A stretch of 64,000 nucleotides of DNA from Sphingobacteriales bacterium (lineage in GTDB: Bacteria > Bacteroidota > Bacteroidia > Chitinophagales > JADIYW01): contig JADJYT010000016.1 in NCBI GenBank assembly GCA_016719635.1, forward strand, positions 62,001-126,000. The letters are read 5' to 3'. Below, piece after piece: positions 7,947 through 17,559 of the stretch. The position numbers and the translations under genes were made by a program. Numbering within the stretch: the first letter of the stretch is position 1; every line of letters begins with the position of its first letter. The notes under the pieces were generated by a model. That model was given only the letters and a program-made list of their open reading frames with translations. It did no database searches and had not been told where the DNA came from.

Positions 7947-9494
7947 TTAGTATTGAAACAGTACTAATTGTAAATTACGTTTCTGCTCACTGGGAACGAT
8001 GATGGTCTGACCGTCCAGCTGTTTGGCTTTCAGCGGCACCAATACCAAATCTTGTTTCTCGCTGTTCATAACACTCAGCCGTTTGGTCAGCCCATTTGGA
8101 TTAATGTTATATTCCACAAAATTCCCAATATTATAAAAATCCTCATTAAACAAGAATTTCAGTACATTATTCGATTCAAAGAATGCGAAGGAAGAATAAT
8201 ATCCTTCATCATTCTCTGACACCTGTACTTTTGGTAAAGAGGATTGCCAGTCCAATGTACCGTCCTTATTGATAGAATAAATACCAATGTCGTAATAATG
8301 GTTTTGTTCAATATATCTGGCGGAAGTGGTTGCAGGATAGGTATTATAGTATCCATAATTGGTCATAGGCATACGTTCCACCCTTGTAAACTTATACTCC
8401 CCCTCCGTTACTACAATGGCACCACCGTCACTGCGCGGGATGATCCTTCTCGGACGCACCAGAGATGCCTTATCCTGCCATGTCTTGAATTCATTGTTTT
8501 GTGACCGCTGTAATATCTCCTCGTCAAAAGGCATCTTGGAATTGAGTAATACCGTATTGGCTCCCAAGTCAATGGTCTGGTTGAGTAACCCAATATCCCT
8601 CTTGTCTTTGATGCTCTTATAACAGGCTGTCACATAGACCAACCCGCTTTGATTGGTAACTTCCGTAATAATATTTTTAAGTATCGCATCCTGACTCATC
8701 AGCATCTGCTCACTGATGGTATTGGTGGATGGATTATATGCGAAGATGGTATATTTATCAAAATTGTAATCCTGATTGTCATACCCTCCTTCATGACCTA
8801 TCGCTGCAACGACACTACCCTGGTTGCTCACCTTAATAGATTTTAAAGACACATTACTGACATCTGTCAGCGTAAAGATATTTCTTTTCAGAATTCTCAG
8901 TGAATCGTCCATAACTGTAAACCGAACAAAAAATGAAGACTTTGTCTTCACTATATTAAATAGCAGTATCTTGGATTTGTCCGGTGACGCCTTTACATAA
9001 AAAGCTTTTGAATTTCCAACGTTTACCAAAGGGAGAGAATCCAAGAGAATGGTTTCGTTCGGTATTGTTAGCTTATTGTCCAGTACCTTTAACTTGAAGA
9101 ATTGAAAATTTTCATTGTTCGTAGTATAAAAGGTCAGAACCTTATCTTTCAATAACAAGAAACCTTCCAGATTAATGCCCCTTCCCTTAAATGGCAATTC
9201 CTTTCTGTTGACAATACGCAGTTGATTATCGTATGCAACCAACTCACTTTCGTTGCTGCCAAAGAAATGAATAAGGATACCCAAATCATTCTTACCAATG
9301 ATTTCATAATCGGAAAAACGGCTTGCCACTTTATCGGGACTTGATTTTACAATCGTTTGTGAAAACAGAGAAGAAGGGTTGGAAAGAAAAGAAATAAACA
9401 ATAGCAGAACAACGAAACAGAACAAGTTCACTTTGACGAACATTCTGGAGGAAAGGTTCTTTGTACAGTTGCTATATGCCATATTAATTTTCAT
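7947..9494 (-). CDS. Secreted protein of unknown function
   Basis: Protein of 515 aa that I do not recognise. A hydrophobic segment ending near NPSSLFSQ reads as a signal peptide, so it is exported. The start could be the ATG at 9494 (preceded by a purine-rich GAGAAAAAAAGG) or the internal ATG at 9446 (MFVKVNLFCF), which gives a more usual signal length. The mature part is rich in short beta-type stretches with recurring Asp/Asn turns, such as YYSSFAFFESNNVLKF and GGAIVVTEGEYKF, which would fit a beta-propeller, but no repeat is clear. It lies 25 bases behind the OppC-like permease and 40 before the DUF6427-like gene, so it probably belongs to that operon. Confidence 0.75.
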   Translation of the reverse strand: MKINMAYSNCTKNLSSRMFVKVNLFCFVVLLLFISFLSNPSSLFSQTIVKSSPDKVASRFSDYEIIGKNDLGILIHFFGSNESELVAYDNQLRIVNRKELPFKGRGINLEGFLLLKDKVLTFYTTNNENFQFFKLKVLDNKLTIPNETILLDSLPLVNVGNSKAFYVKASPDKSKILLFNIVKTKSSFFVRFTVMDDSLRILKRNIFTLTDVSNVSLKSIKVSNQGSVVAAIGHEGGYDNQDYNFDKYTIFAYNPSTNTISEQMLMSQDAILKNIITEVTNQSGLVYVTACYKSIKDKRDIGLLNQTIDLGANTVLLNSKMPFDEEILQRSQNNEFKTWQDKASLVRPRRIIPRSDGGAIVVTEGEYKFTRVERMPMTNYGYYNTYPATTSARYIEQNHYYDIGIYSINKDGTLDWQSSLPKVQVSENDEGYYSSFAFFESNNVLKFLFNEDFYNIGNFVEYNINPNGLTKRLSVMNSEKQDLVLVPLKAKQLDGQTIIVPSEQKRNLQLVLFQY

Positions 9495-9519
9495 CCTTTT
9501 TTTCTCACGGATTCAACCA

Positions 9520-10812
9520 TTATTTTTTCTGTCTGGGATCCAATGCATCTGTTAGTCCTTCACCAATCAAATTAAACAGCGTCACCGTCAGGAAGATGGC
9601 AACACCGGGAAAGATAGCCACCCACAACTGGGAAGCACTTCCACGTGCCAATGACAACAATTTACCCCAGGTGATGATTTCCGGGGGAACACCCAGCCCT
9701 AAGAAAGACAGGGAAGATTCTATCAAAATAGCTGCAGCAATACCAAATGCGACGGTAATCAATACCGGTGAAATGGCATTCGGTATGGCGTGTTTGAGTA
9801 ATATCCTGGTCCTGCTGTATCCGAGCGCTTCGGATGCTTCAATATATTCTAAACTTCGCACTCTCAACAATTCCGCCCGTATGAAACGGGCAATCTCCGT
9901 CCAGGATGTAAGACCTATGATAACCATTACCAGCATAATTCCAGGTTTAGAAATAGCAATGACCGCTATTATTAAGAATAAACGCGGAATGGACACCAAT
10001 ATTTCAATCAGCCGCTGAACAATGATATCAACCGGTATCGCGGTCTTCTTTCTGAAAAACGGTATAATCTTTAATATAAAACCTGACGCATATCCAACGA
10101 AAAGCGCTCCTATGAAAATTCCAATACTGATGAGCAATTGTCCTAAGAAAGAAACGATTGATTTGCCAATTGCATCGCTTAATATATAGCTCCTGGAACC
10201 GAACGCATAAAACCATGCGAAATACAGAAAGATGAAACCCATCAGCATGGATGCTCTCGAAATCTTAATGCGGTTATCCCCGAAGAACCCGGCAAGAGAC
10301 CCCAAAAGAATCCCGATCAATGAAGCGATAGACATGGAAACAATACCTACGGTAAAGGCGATTCTGGTACCATGTATCAAACCCGCTAATATATCACGGC
10401 CTATTCCTTCCGTTCCAAGCCAGTGCCGCCACCGGGTGGAAGCTACGCTCTGTTTGGCAAACGGAGAGACAAAGCCTGAATTGAAGAAATCCTGGGTAGT
10501 CGGAGAATACGGAACAATGGGCCGTATGGCAAAATCAAACTTTGTATCTGTCCAGTTGATGTTCAATAAATCCTTTGGCCATTTTGCAATGCCTAAATCA
10601 ACGGCATACTCTTTGAAAATAGGGAAATAGGTATGGCCCTTATAGGTACACACTATCGGTTTTTCATTCGCCAGGAAGTCCGCGGTTATGGCTATCAATG
10701 CCATTACCGCTACAATATACGCTGAGATAACGGCCCGCTTGTTTTTCTTGAACTGCCGTTTGACGTATGACCAGTAATCCTGCCTTTGATCTGTGTTGTT
10801 GGAGTCGCCCAT
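9520..10812 (-). CDS. ABC transporter permease, OppC/DppC type
   Basis: Inner-membrane permease of 430 aa from a peptide-type ABC importer. An N-terminal helix (ISAYIVAVMALIAITADF) is followed by about 100 residues of periplasmic sequence, then the core helices. The coupling segment EASEALGYSRTRILLKHAIPN, close to the family EAA loop, contacts the ATPase. The C-terminus LIGEGLTDALDPRQKK is typical. At 430 aa it is well above the usual 300 or so, because of the extra periplasmic stretch and an internal insert (about residues 200-260). It starts one base after the OppB-like stop. No ATPase gene is present here, so the ATP-binding subunits must be encoded elsewhere. Confidence 0.9.
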   Translation of the reverse strand: MGDSNNTDQRQDYWSYVKRQFKKNKRAVISAYIVAVMALIAITADFLANEKPIVCTYKGHTYFPIFKEYAVDLGIAKWPKDLLNINWTDTKFDFAIRPIVPYSPTTQDFFNSGFVSPFAKQSVASTRWRHWLGTEGIGRDILAGLIHGTRIAFTVGIVSMSIASLIGILLGSLAGFFGDNRIKISRASMLMGFIFLYFAWFYAFGSRSYILSDAIGKSIVSFLGQLLISIGIFIGALFVGYASGFILKIIPFFRKKTAIPVDIIVQRLIEILVSIPRLFLIIAVIAISKPGIMLVMVIIGLTSWTEIARFIRAELLRVRSLEYIEASEALGYSRTRILLKHAIPNAISPVLITVAFGIAAAILIESSLSFLGLGVPPEIITWGKLLSLARGSASQLWVAIFPGVAIFLTVTLFNLIGEGLTDALDPRQKK

Positions 10813-10813
10813 G

Positions 10814-12235
10814 TTATTTCTTATTATACGAGATTCTTGGATCTACCACTGCATACAATATGTCAGCCACCAGATATCCGACTAATGTAAGAATAGCTGA
10901 AAACATGACAACCGTATATACTATCGGATAATTTCTTGCCACCAGCGCTTCATAGGCCAGTTTTCCCATTCCGGGAATGGAAAAGATAATTTCTATTACA
11001 ATCGAGCCGCTTATAGCCAGTGGAAATACGCTGGCAAACAGGGTAATGATGGGTAATAACGAATTTTTAAATCCATGCTTCCATAAGACTTCTTTCTCTT
11101 CCAATCCCTTGGCCCTTGCCGTACGGATATAATCCTGGCTTAATGTCGTAATCATGGCTCCCCGCATCTGCCGGTATAAGAATGCCAGGCCACCGTAGGT
11201 AAAACAAATCATAGGCAGTATCAGATGGTATACGCGGGTACCTGCCACTTCCGCCAGGCTCATACTGCTGTCGAGCTCTCCTACCCCGTATGCCGGGAAC
11301 CATCCCAGGAAGTCTCCACCTCCGAAAAACAAGATCAACAGAGTGGCTACCCAGAAATTGGGCAACGAATATAACATAAACAAGAATGTAGAAATGGTCT
11401 GGTCTCTTTTGCTTCCTTTTCTCGCCGCTGAGAGAATGCCTAAGGGTATGGCTATGAGGTAGGTTAAAATAATGGATAAGATGCTCAGCATAACCGTCCA
11501 ACGTACAGCATCCCATAACACGTTCTTTACAGGACGGCCATCCTGATAGGAAATACCAAAATCCCCTTTAAAGAATTTGGTAATCCAGTGGTGGTATTGA
11601 TTGTCTCTGCCATACCAGTGAAGGGCCGGAATATATTTTTTATAGGGTGTGGCCTTTTTTACGACGCCATCCGTATATGATGATTCCAACGTACTAAATG
11701 AAGGCTGCAATGCCGCTAATGTGGGTGCCTTACTGATTTCTTTTTCAATATTCCGGAAAGCAGTTTGCAGTGCATTGCCATCATAGTTCAGGTAAGTCTT
11801 CTGAATATTGTCCTTTATAATAATTAATGCATCCCCATTGGCTGAATCTCTCGGCGTATCGCCCGTTTTCAATTCAAATGCCCGGATATTCTTGTAATAC
11901 TGGTCAATCTCACTCCAGTTGCCGTATTTATCCACCAGCCTTTCTAAATTCTGACGATGAAACTTTTTAGGAATCTCATACATGTTGTTGGGGGTGGCAG
12001 CATTCGAAAGGGTGAAATAAAAGATGGGCAGATCCAATCCTAACTGTTTCCGTTTGTCAATGTACGCTCTCTCTGAAGCAATGGCATTAGCAGAACTTCC
12101 CATCTCACTGTTACTGTTAAGCATCTGTTCCACTGGGTCGCCGGGCACGCTGGTACTCAGCATAAAGGTGACTAAAGAAATAACCAGCAAGGTAGGGATG
12201 AAAATCAATATCCTTTTGACGATGTATTTGAACAT
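10814..12235 (-). CDS. ABC transporter permease, OppB/DppB type
   Basis: Permease of 473 aa, partner of the downstream OppC-like gene. The N-terminus MFKYIVKRILIFIPTLLVIS and the motif VPGDPVEQML are standard for DppB. The coupling segment DYIRTARAKGLEEKEVLWKH and the end DILYAVVDPRISY are also standard. Between helix 1 and the core lies a periplasmic insert of about 170 residues that ordinary OppB (about 310 aa) lacks; both permeases being enlarged suggests an extended periplasmic docking surface. It is separated from the binding-protein gene by a terminator (12272-12300), which should lower permease expression relative to the binding protein. Confidence 0.92.
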   Translation of the reverse strand: MFKYIVKRILIFIPTLLVISLVTFMLSTSVPGDPVEQMLNSNSEMGSSANAIASERAYIDKRKQLGLDLPIFYFTLSNAATPNNMYEIPKKFHRQNLERLVDKYGNWSEIDQYYKNIRAFELKTGDTPRDSANGDALIIIKDNIQKTYLNYDGNALQTAFRNIEKEISKAPTLAALQPSFSTLESSYTDGVVKKATPYKKYIPALHWYGRDNQYHHWITKFFKGDFGISYQDGRPVKNVLWDAVRWTVMLSILSIILTYLIAIPLGILSAARKGSKRDQTISTFLFMLYSLPNFWVATLLILFFGGGDFLGWFPAYGVGELDSSMSLAEVAGTRVYHLILPMICFTYGGLAFLYRQMRGAMITTLSQDYIRTARAKGLEEKEVLWKHGFKNSLLPIITLFASVFPLAISGSIVIEIIFSIPGMGKLAYEALVARNYPIVYTVVMFSAILTLVGYLVADILYAVVDPRISYNKK

Positions 12236-12271
12236 ATAGGTTCAAAAATACGATTTTAGCTGTAATTAAAT

Positions 12272-12300
12272 AAAAAAAATCCTGCCGTTTGCGGCAGGAT
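12272..12300 (-). terminator. Intrinsic terminator between binding protein and permease genes
   Basis: ATCCTGCCG and CGGCAGGAT form a perfect 9-bp stem (12279-12300, loop TTTG). On the minus strand the stem is followed by eight T. It sits just after the binding-protein stop and before the OppB-like start, so leaky termination here would set the ratio of binding protein to permease. Confidence 0.88.
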
Positions 12301-12328
12301 GCAATAGATTCAACTTTCTGATTGTCTT

Positions 12329-14101
12329 TTATTCCCTTCCTTCCACTTTATATCCTTCTTTCACCTTAAATCCGGCGAACCATACGCCCGGATAAACCGG
12401 ACCGGCACCGGTATTCTCAAACCTTTTGTGAACGCAGTTTCTGAAATTTTGTACGTATAAGAAAATATACGGCACTTCATCGTGTTCAATCTGCTGCCAT
12501 TGTTTGTACAATTCATTCCGTTTGGTGACATCCAGCTCTGCCCTTATTTGTTCCAGTAAAGCATCGGTTTTTGCATTGCCGAAATTCATATAATTGGACC
12601 CTCCGTTTGCAGAAGATGTATGGAAAATCTGTTTCTCATCATCCGGACGCGGTTCTTTCACCCAACCCTGATAAAACAACTGGCAATTATGTTTCTTTAA
12701 TTCATCCAGGTATAAAGCCCAGTCTAAGGCCTTTATTTCCAATTTGATACCTGCCTGTTTGAATGAATTCTGAATCAACAAACCCACTGTTTCCCTCAGC
12801 GGATTTCCGCTGTTGTATGAATAGCTGATTTCAAATTTCGTTTTCTGGCCATCAATGACTTTATCCAGTACGCCGTCACCGTCGGAATCATTCCAGCCTG
12901 CCTCTGCCAGCAATGCCTTTGCCTTTTCCACATCATACGGATATGGAGTAATGCCGCTGTTGTATGCGTCCTTTTTCATGGGTAAGATAGAACCGATGGT
13001 GCGTATCCCCTTGCCATATAACACTTTCTCAATAATCTGATCTACATTCGTCAGGTAACACAATGCCTGTCTTACCTTCTGATCCGTCAGCACCTTATCT
13101 CTTCCATTCACACCTATCGCCTGATAAGCCAGCATCTGGGGCTCCGATTTCACAAAATTCTGTTTGAACTTCGGAGAATTATCCAATTCCACATATTCCT
13201 TTACCGGTGTGACATAAATGAAATCCAGCTTTTCATCAACGAGCGCCGTAAGTGCCGTATTAAAATCATTGATTGTTTCAAACACCAGTCTTTTCGGATA
13301 GGCCTCGAAGTATTCGTTTTCTTTTGCCAGTTTATCTCCCCACCAGTTTTTCTTCTTCTCTAAAATCAACCGTTGTCCCGTTTCAAATGAAACCAGCCTG
13401 TATGCTCCGGAACCCATAACAATCGTGGTATCTCTGTTTGATTTTTCTGAATTGAAGAAATCGGCAAATTCATTTATTTCCGGGTCACTGTTTGCTTTGC
13501 TGTTCCCGGAAATCAGTTCAGCAATGGTATATTTCCTGAGCACTTTTTTAGAATCGTAGATATATTCAGGTATGATTGGAATACCGCCTGTCCCGTCTTC
13601 CATCCCTATATGTTTGGAACAAACGAACGTAATCTTTCTGTTGTTATCCGGATACGTTTTTATATCTTTTATAAAATCTACTCCCGGTTTTACATTGTCA
13701 GTATTTGCTTTTGGACAAAATATGGTCTTAACGGTAAACAACACATCATCCGTGGTAACCGGCTGCCCGTTATCCCACACAGCTTCCTCCCGCAGTTCAA
13801 AGGTCAGCTCCGCCATGTCACCGTTCTGCACCAACTGTGGTCTGGCTTTAGCCAAAACAGGTACTAAATTCATCGTCTCATGATCATAATTCAATAATTG
13901 CTGAAAAATATTGGGAGAGATATAACTATTGGAAAAAGCATCCGATGTCGTCATAGGATTTAATCCTTTGGCGTCCGACAAACCGTGTATCACCACCTGG
14001 TCTTTATACACTTTGTTAGACCCTCCTTTGTTGCCTTTACAACCGGATAGTGCAATCAAAACAACCGTCGCTACCCAAATAAATTTTGACTTATTGAACA
14101 T
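12329..14101 (-). CDS. Extracellular solute-binding lipoprotein, family 5
   Basis: Periplasm-facing lipoprotein of 590 aa that captures peptides or similar solutes for the adjacent permeases. The signal ends in LSGC with the lipid-bearing Cys at residue 21, followed by a Lys/Gly/Ser linker. Family-5 features include the early PMTTSDAFSNSYISPNIFQQ region, the ELREEAVWDNGQPVTTDD signature (about residues 100-118), and the late LLAEAGWNDSDGDGVLD loop, which is common in this family. It is first in the ABC unit, with a -7 box TATTTTTG about 20 bases before the ATG and a terminator after it. The substrate cannot be told from sequence. Confidence 0.92.
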   Translation of the reverse strand: MFNKSKFIWVATVVLIALSGCKGNKGGSNKVYKDQVVIHGLSDAKGLNPMTTSDAFSNSYISPNIFQQLLNYDHETMNLVPVLAKARPQLVQNGDMAELTFELREEAVWDNGQPVTTDDVLFTVKTIFCPKANTDNVKPGVDFIKDIKTYPDNNRKITFVCSKHIGMEDGTGGIPIIPEYIYDSKKVLRKYTIAELISGNSKANSDPEINEFADFFNSEKSNRDTTIVMGSGAYRLVSFETGQRLILEKKKNWWGDKLAKENEYFEAYPKRLVFETINDFNTALTALVDEKLDFIYVTPVKEYVELDNSPKFKQNFVKSEPQMLAYQAIGVNGRDKVLTDQKVRQALCYLTNVDQIIEKVLYGKGIRTIGSILPMKKDAYNSGITPYPYDVEKAKALLAEAGWNDSDGDGVLDKVIDGQKTKFEISYSYNSGNPLRETVGLLIQNSFKQAGIKLEIKALDWALYLDELKKHNCQLFYQGWVKEPRPDDEKQIFHTSSANGGSNYMNFGNAKTDALLEQIRAELDVTKRNELYKQWQQIEHDEVPYIFLYVQNFRNCVHKRFENTGAGPVYPGVWFAGFKVKEGYKVEGRE

Positions 14102-14121
14102 ATTACTCTTAATTTAGGTTA

Positions 14122-14129
14122 CAAAAATA
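14122..14129 (-). promoter_or_regulatory. Bacteroidota -7 promoter box for the solute-binding lipoprotein
   Basis: On the minus strand TATTTTTG matches the consensus TAnnTTTG exactly. Its G lies 20 bases before the ATG at 14101. No convincing -33 TTTG was found at the right distance. Confidence 0.5.
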
Positions 14130-14157
14130 AGTGTTTTAAACCGTTATTTCGTTAATT

Positions 14158-15066
14158 ATGGCAAAAGTAATCATTACAGGTGGAACAGGTTTGGTGGGGA
14201 AAAGATTAACCCAATTACTGCTTAACAGAGGTTATGGGGTAAATATCCTCTGCCGGAACCCCAAAAGACCGAATGAATTCAAATGGGACATTTCCGGAAA
14301 CTATATCGACAAAAACGTATTTGAACAGGCAAATGCCATCATCCATCTGGCAGGTGCCGGCGTGGCGGATGAGCGCTGGACGGCGGAACGAAAAAAAGAA
14401 ATCATAGACAGCCGCATACGGTCTGCCGGATTGCTGTATGACTATTTAGCCAATAACAAACATACCATTTCAAACTTCATATCGGCTTCGGCTGTCGGTT
14501 TCTACGGCGACAGGGGAAACGAAGTGCTGACTGAGACGTCAACAGCAGGTACCGGTTTCTTAGCGGATGTCTGCAAGTTATGGGAGAACGGGGCAGACAC
14601 ATTGGCAACTCTCCATATTCCGGTCAGCAAAATCCGGATCGGCATTGTCTTAAGTAAGGACGGAGGCGCTTTACCGAAATTAGACCTTCCGATAAGGTTT
14701 GGTATCGGTGCGTATATTGGCAGCGGAAAACAATACGTTCCGTGGATACACATCGATGACCTGTGTGCCATTATTCTGTATCTCCTGGAAAATAAAAAGT
14801 ATGCAGGCATTTATAATGCAAGTGCTCCGGATATAAAAACCAACCGACAGATGAGTGCAACCATCGCAAAGGTATTGCAACGTCCCTTCATTCCGGCTCC
14901 GGCTCCGGCATTTCTGCTTAAAACCGTTATGGGAGAAATGTCAGAGATGTTGCTGATGAGCAGCAACTGCTCTCCGGAGAAAATTACTGCCGCAGGCTTC
15001 CGTTTTCAGTTCCCTTTGCTGACAGATGCGTTGGAAAATATCTATCATACTGCTCCACCCGGTTAA
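14158..15066 (+). CDS. TIGR01777-family NAD(P)-dependent epimerase/dehydratase (SDR39U1/YfcH-like)
   Basis: Extended short-chain dehydrogenase/reductase-like protein of 302 aa. The N-terminal Rossmann motif ITGGTGLVGKRL binds the dinucleotide. NAIIHLAGAGVADERW and SASAVGFYGDRG are hallmarks of the TIGR01777 group, and VPWIHIDDLC follows. The C-terminal part matches the extra domain with a short helix region. The substrate of this family is unknown. The ATG at 14158 follows an AT-rich gap shared with the divergent binding-protein gene. It is 68 bases from the beta-helix lipoprotein, so they might be one unit, although their functions show no obvious link. Confidence 0.9.
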   Translation: MAKVIITGGTGLVGKRLTQLLLNRGYGVNILCRNPKRPNEFKWDISGNYIDKNVFEQANAIIHLAGAGVADERWTAERKKEIIDSRIRSAGLLYDYLANNKHTISNFISASAVGFYGDRGNEVLTETSTAGTGFLADVCKLWENGADTLATLHIPVSKIRIGIVLSKDGGALPKLDLPIRFGIGAYIGSGKQYVPWIHIDDLCAIILYLLENKKYAGIYNASAPDIKTNRQMSATIAKVLQRPFIPAPAPAFLLKTVMGEMSEMLLMSSNCSPEKITAAGFRFQFPLLTDALENIYHTAPPG

Positions 15067-15134
15067 AAATACTTTGTAATTTCAGCATTGAAAGGATATA
15101 ATTTGTTATATTCACGAAACAAAAAAAATATCCC

Positions 15135-16400
15135 ATGCGCAAGTTTTTTTTATTCTCAGTATCCGTACTTCTTACAGTTGCATTGCAGTCTTGCAAAGGC
15201 GGCAAAAAAGCAGGAGACAGCGCCGGATTCACCTATGATGAGCAAATAGAAAAGGATTTTCTGGAAAAGCTGATCCTCGTAGAAGACGGTGGAACGGTGG
15301 AATTACCTGCCGGTAGATTTCTGTTCAAAAAGGCCCTGTCGATGGAAGGCAAAAAAGATGTCACCATTAAGGGTGCGGGTGCTGACAAAACGATACTTTC
15401 CTTTTTGGGACAAACAGAAGGCGCTGAGGGAATTAATATTACCAACTGTCAGAATGTGACGGTAACGGACTTTACCATACAGGATGCTAAAGGCGACAAC
15501 CTGAAGCTGAAAGGATGCGATGGTGTGCACATCCATCATATGAACTCCACCTGGACCACAGGGGCAGACACGTCCAATGGAAATTACGGATATTACCCGG
15601 TAGAATGCAGAAATGTGGTCATGGAGCATTGTGAGGTATCTTATTGCGCGGATGCCGGTGTGTATATCGGACAATCCACCAATGTCACCATCCACGACTG
15701 TTACGCACACCACAACGTAGCTGGTATAGAAATTGAAAACTGCATCAACTCGGATATCTATAAAAATAAGGCGGAAAACAATTCAGGGGGGATTTTAGTT
15801 TTTGACTTGCCTAAATTATTTCAGGCAAATGGCCGCAATGCAAGAGTTTGGGACAACGACTGCGTCAACAATAACTTTCCGAACTTTGGGAAGCCGGGAA
15901 GTATCGTTGCCAGCATCCCTCCGGGCAGCGGAATGATTATCATGGCCACGGACAGTGTAGACATCTATAATAATCGTATCACGGATAACAAAACGGTTGG
16001 CTGCGCAATTGTAAGTTATTTTACAACAGGTAAACAACTTAACGATTCCACCTATGGTCCATACTGCCATAACATCTATGTACATGATAATAAATTCAGC
16101 AGAAAAGCGATGATGATACCGGCACTGGATACAGATTTTGGCAAACTTGCCATGGCAGCCTGTAAATCCCCTATAGATATTGTATACGACGGAAGTGCAG
16201 AGAAGAGCCTCATAGATGCGAATGGGAATCTGCCGGAAGGCAAGAAAATCTGCATTCGCAACAACGGCGACATAAAATTCGTCAACATGAACTTGTGGAA
16301 AGCAAAAAACTTAACGGATGTGCTCCGTACTTTCGACAAGGATATGACTAAATTCGACTGTTCTTATACGGGCATTAACGGAAATAATACGAATCTGTAA
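15135..16400 (+). CDS. Parallel beta-helix lipoprotein (TIGR03805-like)
   Basis: Exported lipoprotein of 421 aa: the signal ends ALQSC, Cys at residue 20. The rest shows repeated right-handed beta-helix turns of about 22 residues, with patterns such as NVTVTDFTIQDAKGDNL, GVHIHHMNSTW and NVTIHDCYAHHNVAGIEIEN, full of His, Asn and Asp on one face. I recall that this family (TIGR03805) regularly occurs in a two-gene pair with the di-haem protein found next here, and that the function of the pair is unknown. Beta-helices often bind or cleave polysaccharides, but no lyase or hydrolase catalytic motif could be assigned. Confidence 0.88.
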   Translation: MRKFFLFSVSVLLTVALQSCKGGKKAGDSAGFTYDEQIEKDFLEKLILVEDGGTVELPAGRFLFKKALSMEGKKDVTIKGAGADKTILSFLGQTEGAEGINITNCQNVTVTDFTIQDAKGDNLKLKGCDGVHIHHMNSTWTTGADTSNGNYGYYPVECRNVVMEHCEVSYCADAGVYIGQSTNVTIHDCYAHHNVAGIEIENCINSDIYKNKAENNSGGILVFDLPKLFQANGRNARVWDNDCVNNNFPNFGKPGSIVASIPPGSGMIIMATDSVDIYNNRITDNKTVGCAIVSYFTTGKQLNDSTYGPYCHNIYVHDNKFSRKAMMIPALDTDFGKLAMAACKSPIDIVYDGSAEKSLIDANGNLPEGKKICIRNNGDIKFVNMNLWKAKNLTDVLRTFDKDMTKFDCSYTGINGNNTNL

Positions 16401-16453
16401 ATACAAATAGTCTTTATTGGTTTCTTTCTAATGAAGTGCGCAAACAGAATTCT

Positions 16454-17527
16454 ATGAAAAAAGTATCCATCGCGGCCATCTTACTTTCGATTACCTGTGT
16501 CATCCTATTTAACCAATGTAAATTTTCCGGTGACGGCAAAGTTACGCTTGATGTTGCCGCAAAACCATTTGAGAAATTATCCCAATATCATTTCTTCAAA
16601 GGCTCATTAAAAGATCTGATACCCAATGAAAAAGTACTGCCTTATGATCTCATTACTTCGCTGTTTACCGACTATGCCCACAAATCCAGATTTGTATGGA
16701 TGCCGGAAGGAGCTGCCGCTACCTACTCAAAAGACGAGGTAATGGAATTTCCTGTCGGGACCGTGCTGATAAAGAACTTCTATTATCCGCATGATTTCAG
16801 AGATGAAAGTAAGGGTAAAAGAATCTTGGAAACACGCCTGCTGGTAAAAAGAGAAGACAAGTGGGATGCATTGGATTATGTTTGGAATAACGAACAGACC
16901 GATGCTGCGCTGAACATTGTAGGCGATTCAAAGAAAGTGGACTTTATCAACCCAGAGGGTGTCACCCGGCATATCGACTATTCCATTCCAAATAAGAATC
17001 AATGTAAAAACTGTCACAACCTGAATAATGTACAAATGCCAATCGGTCCGAAAGTGCGTTACCTGAACAAAGATTTTAAATATACGGACGGAGTAAGAAA
17101 TCAGCTGGAAAAATGGACGGAAATCGGGTATCTGAAGGGGTATGAGAAAGAAGAAAACTTAACGAATAAGATTGCAGATGTATTTGATGAAAAAACCGGA
17201 TCCCTGGAGGAGCGGGCAAAATCATATCTCGAAGTGAACTGTGCCCATTGTCACCGCAAAGAAGGCAGCGCCAATACCTCAGGGCTATTCCTGTTATTGA
17301 GTGAAAAAAATCCGGAAAGCTGGGGAATCATGAAAAGTCCGGTAGCTGCCGGCAAAGCCAGCGGCAATAACCTATATGATATCGTACCCGGAAAACCCGG
17401 TGAATCCATTTTGGTTTACCGCACTGAAAGCGATGATCCGGAAATACGCATGCCTGAACTGGGAAGATCGGTGGCACATGCCGAAGCTATCATACTTATC
17501 AAAGAATGGATTGCTGCCATGAAATGA
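16454..17527 (+). CDS. SO2930/HNE_0200-family di-haem c-type cytochrome lipoprotein (TIGR03806-like)
   Basis: Exported protein of 357 aa with two CxxCH haem sites, CKNCH and CAHCH. An ATG at 16454 gives a clean lipoprotein signal (MKKVSIAAILLS to FNQC); the GTG at 16436 would add six residues and is less likely. The order is signal, a unique N-terminal domain with FTDYAHKSRFVWMPEGA and ALDYVWNNEQTDA, haem 1, then a C-terminal cytochrome-like domain with haem 2. A Met in EIRMPELGRS may be an axial ligand. It lies 53 bases behind the beta-helix gene; this pairing is the known arrangement for both families. Envelope electron transfer coupled to the beta-helix partner is inferred. Confidence 0.9.
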   Translation: MKKVSIAAILLSITCVILFNQCKFSGDGKVTLDVAAKPFEKLSQYHFFKGSLKDLIPNEKVLPYDLITSLFTDYAHKSRFVWMPEGAAATYSKDEVMEFPVGTVLIKNFYYPHDFRDESKGKRILETRLLVKREDKWDALDYVWNNEQTDAALNIVGDSKKVDFINPEGVTRHIDYSIPNKNQCKNCHNLNNVQMPIGPKVRYLNKDFKYTDGVRNQLEKWTEIGYLKGYEKEENLTNKIADVFDEKTGSLEERAKSYLEVNCAHCHRKEGSANTSGLFLLLSEKNPESWGIMKSPVAAGKASGNNLYDIVPGKPGESILVYRTESDDPEIRMPELGRSVAHAEAIILIKEWIAAMK

Positions 17528-17559
17528 CCGCTTTGTATTTCTAACTCCTTTATTTGACT

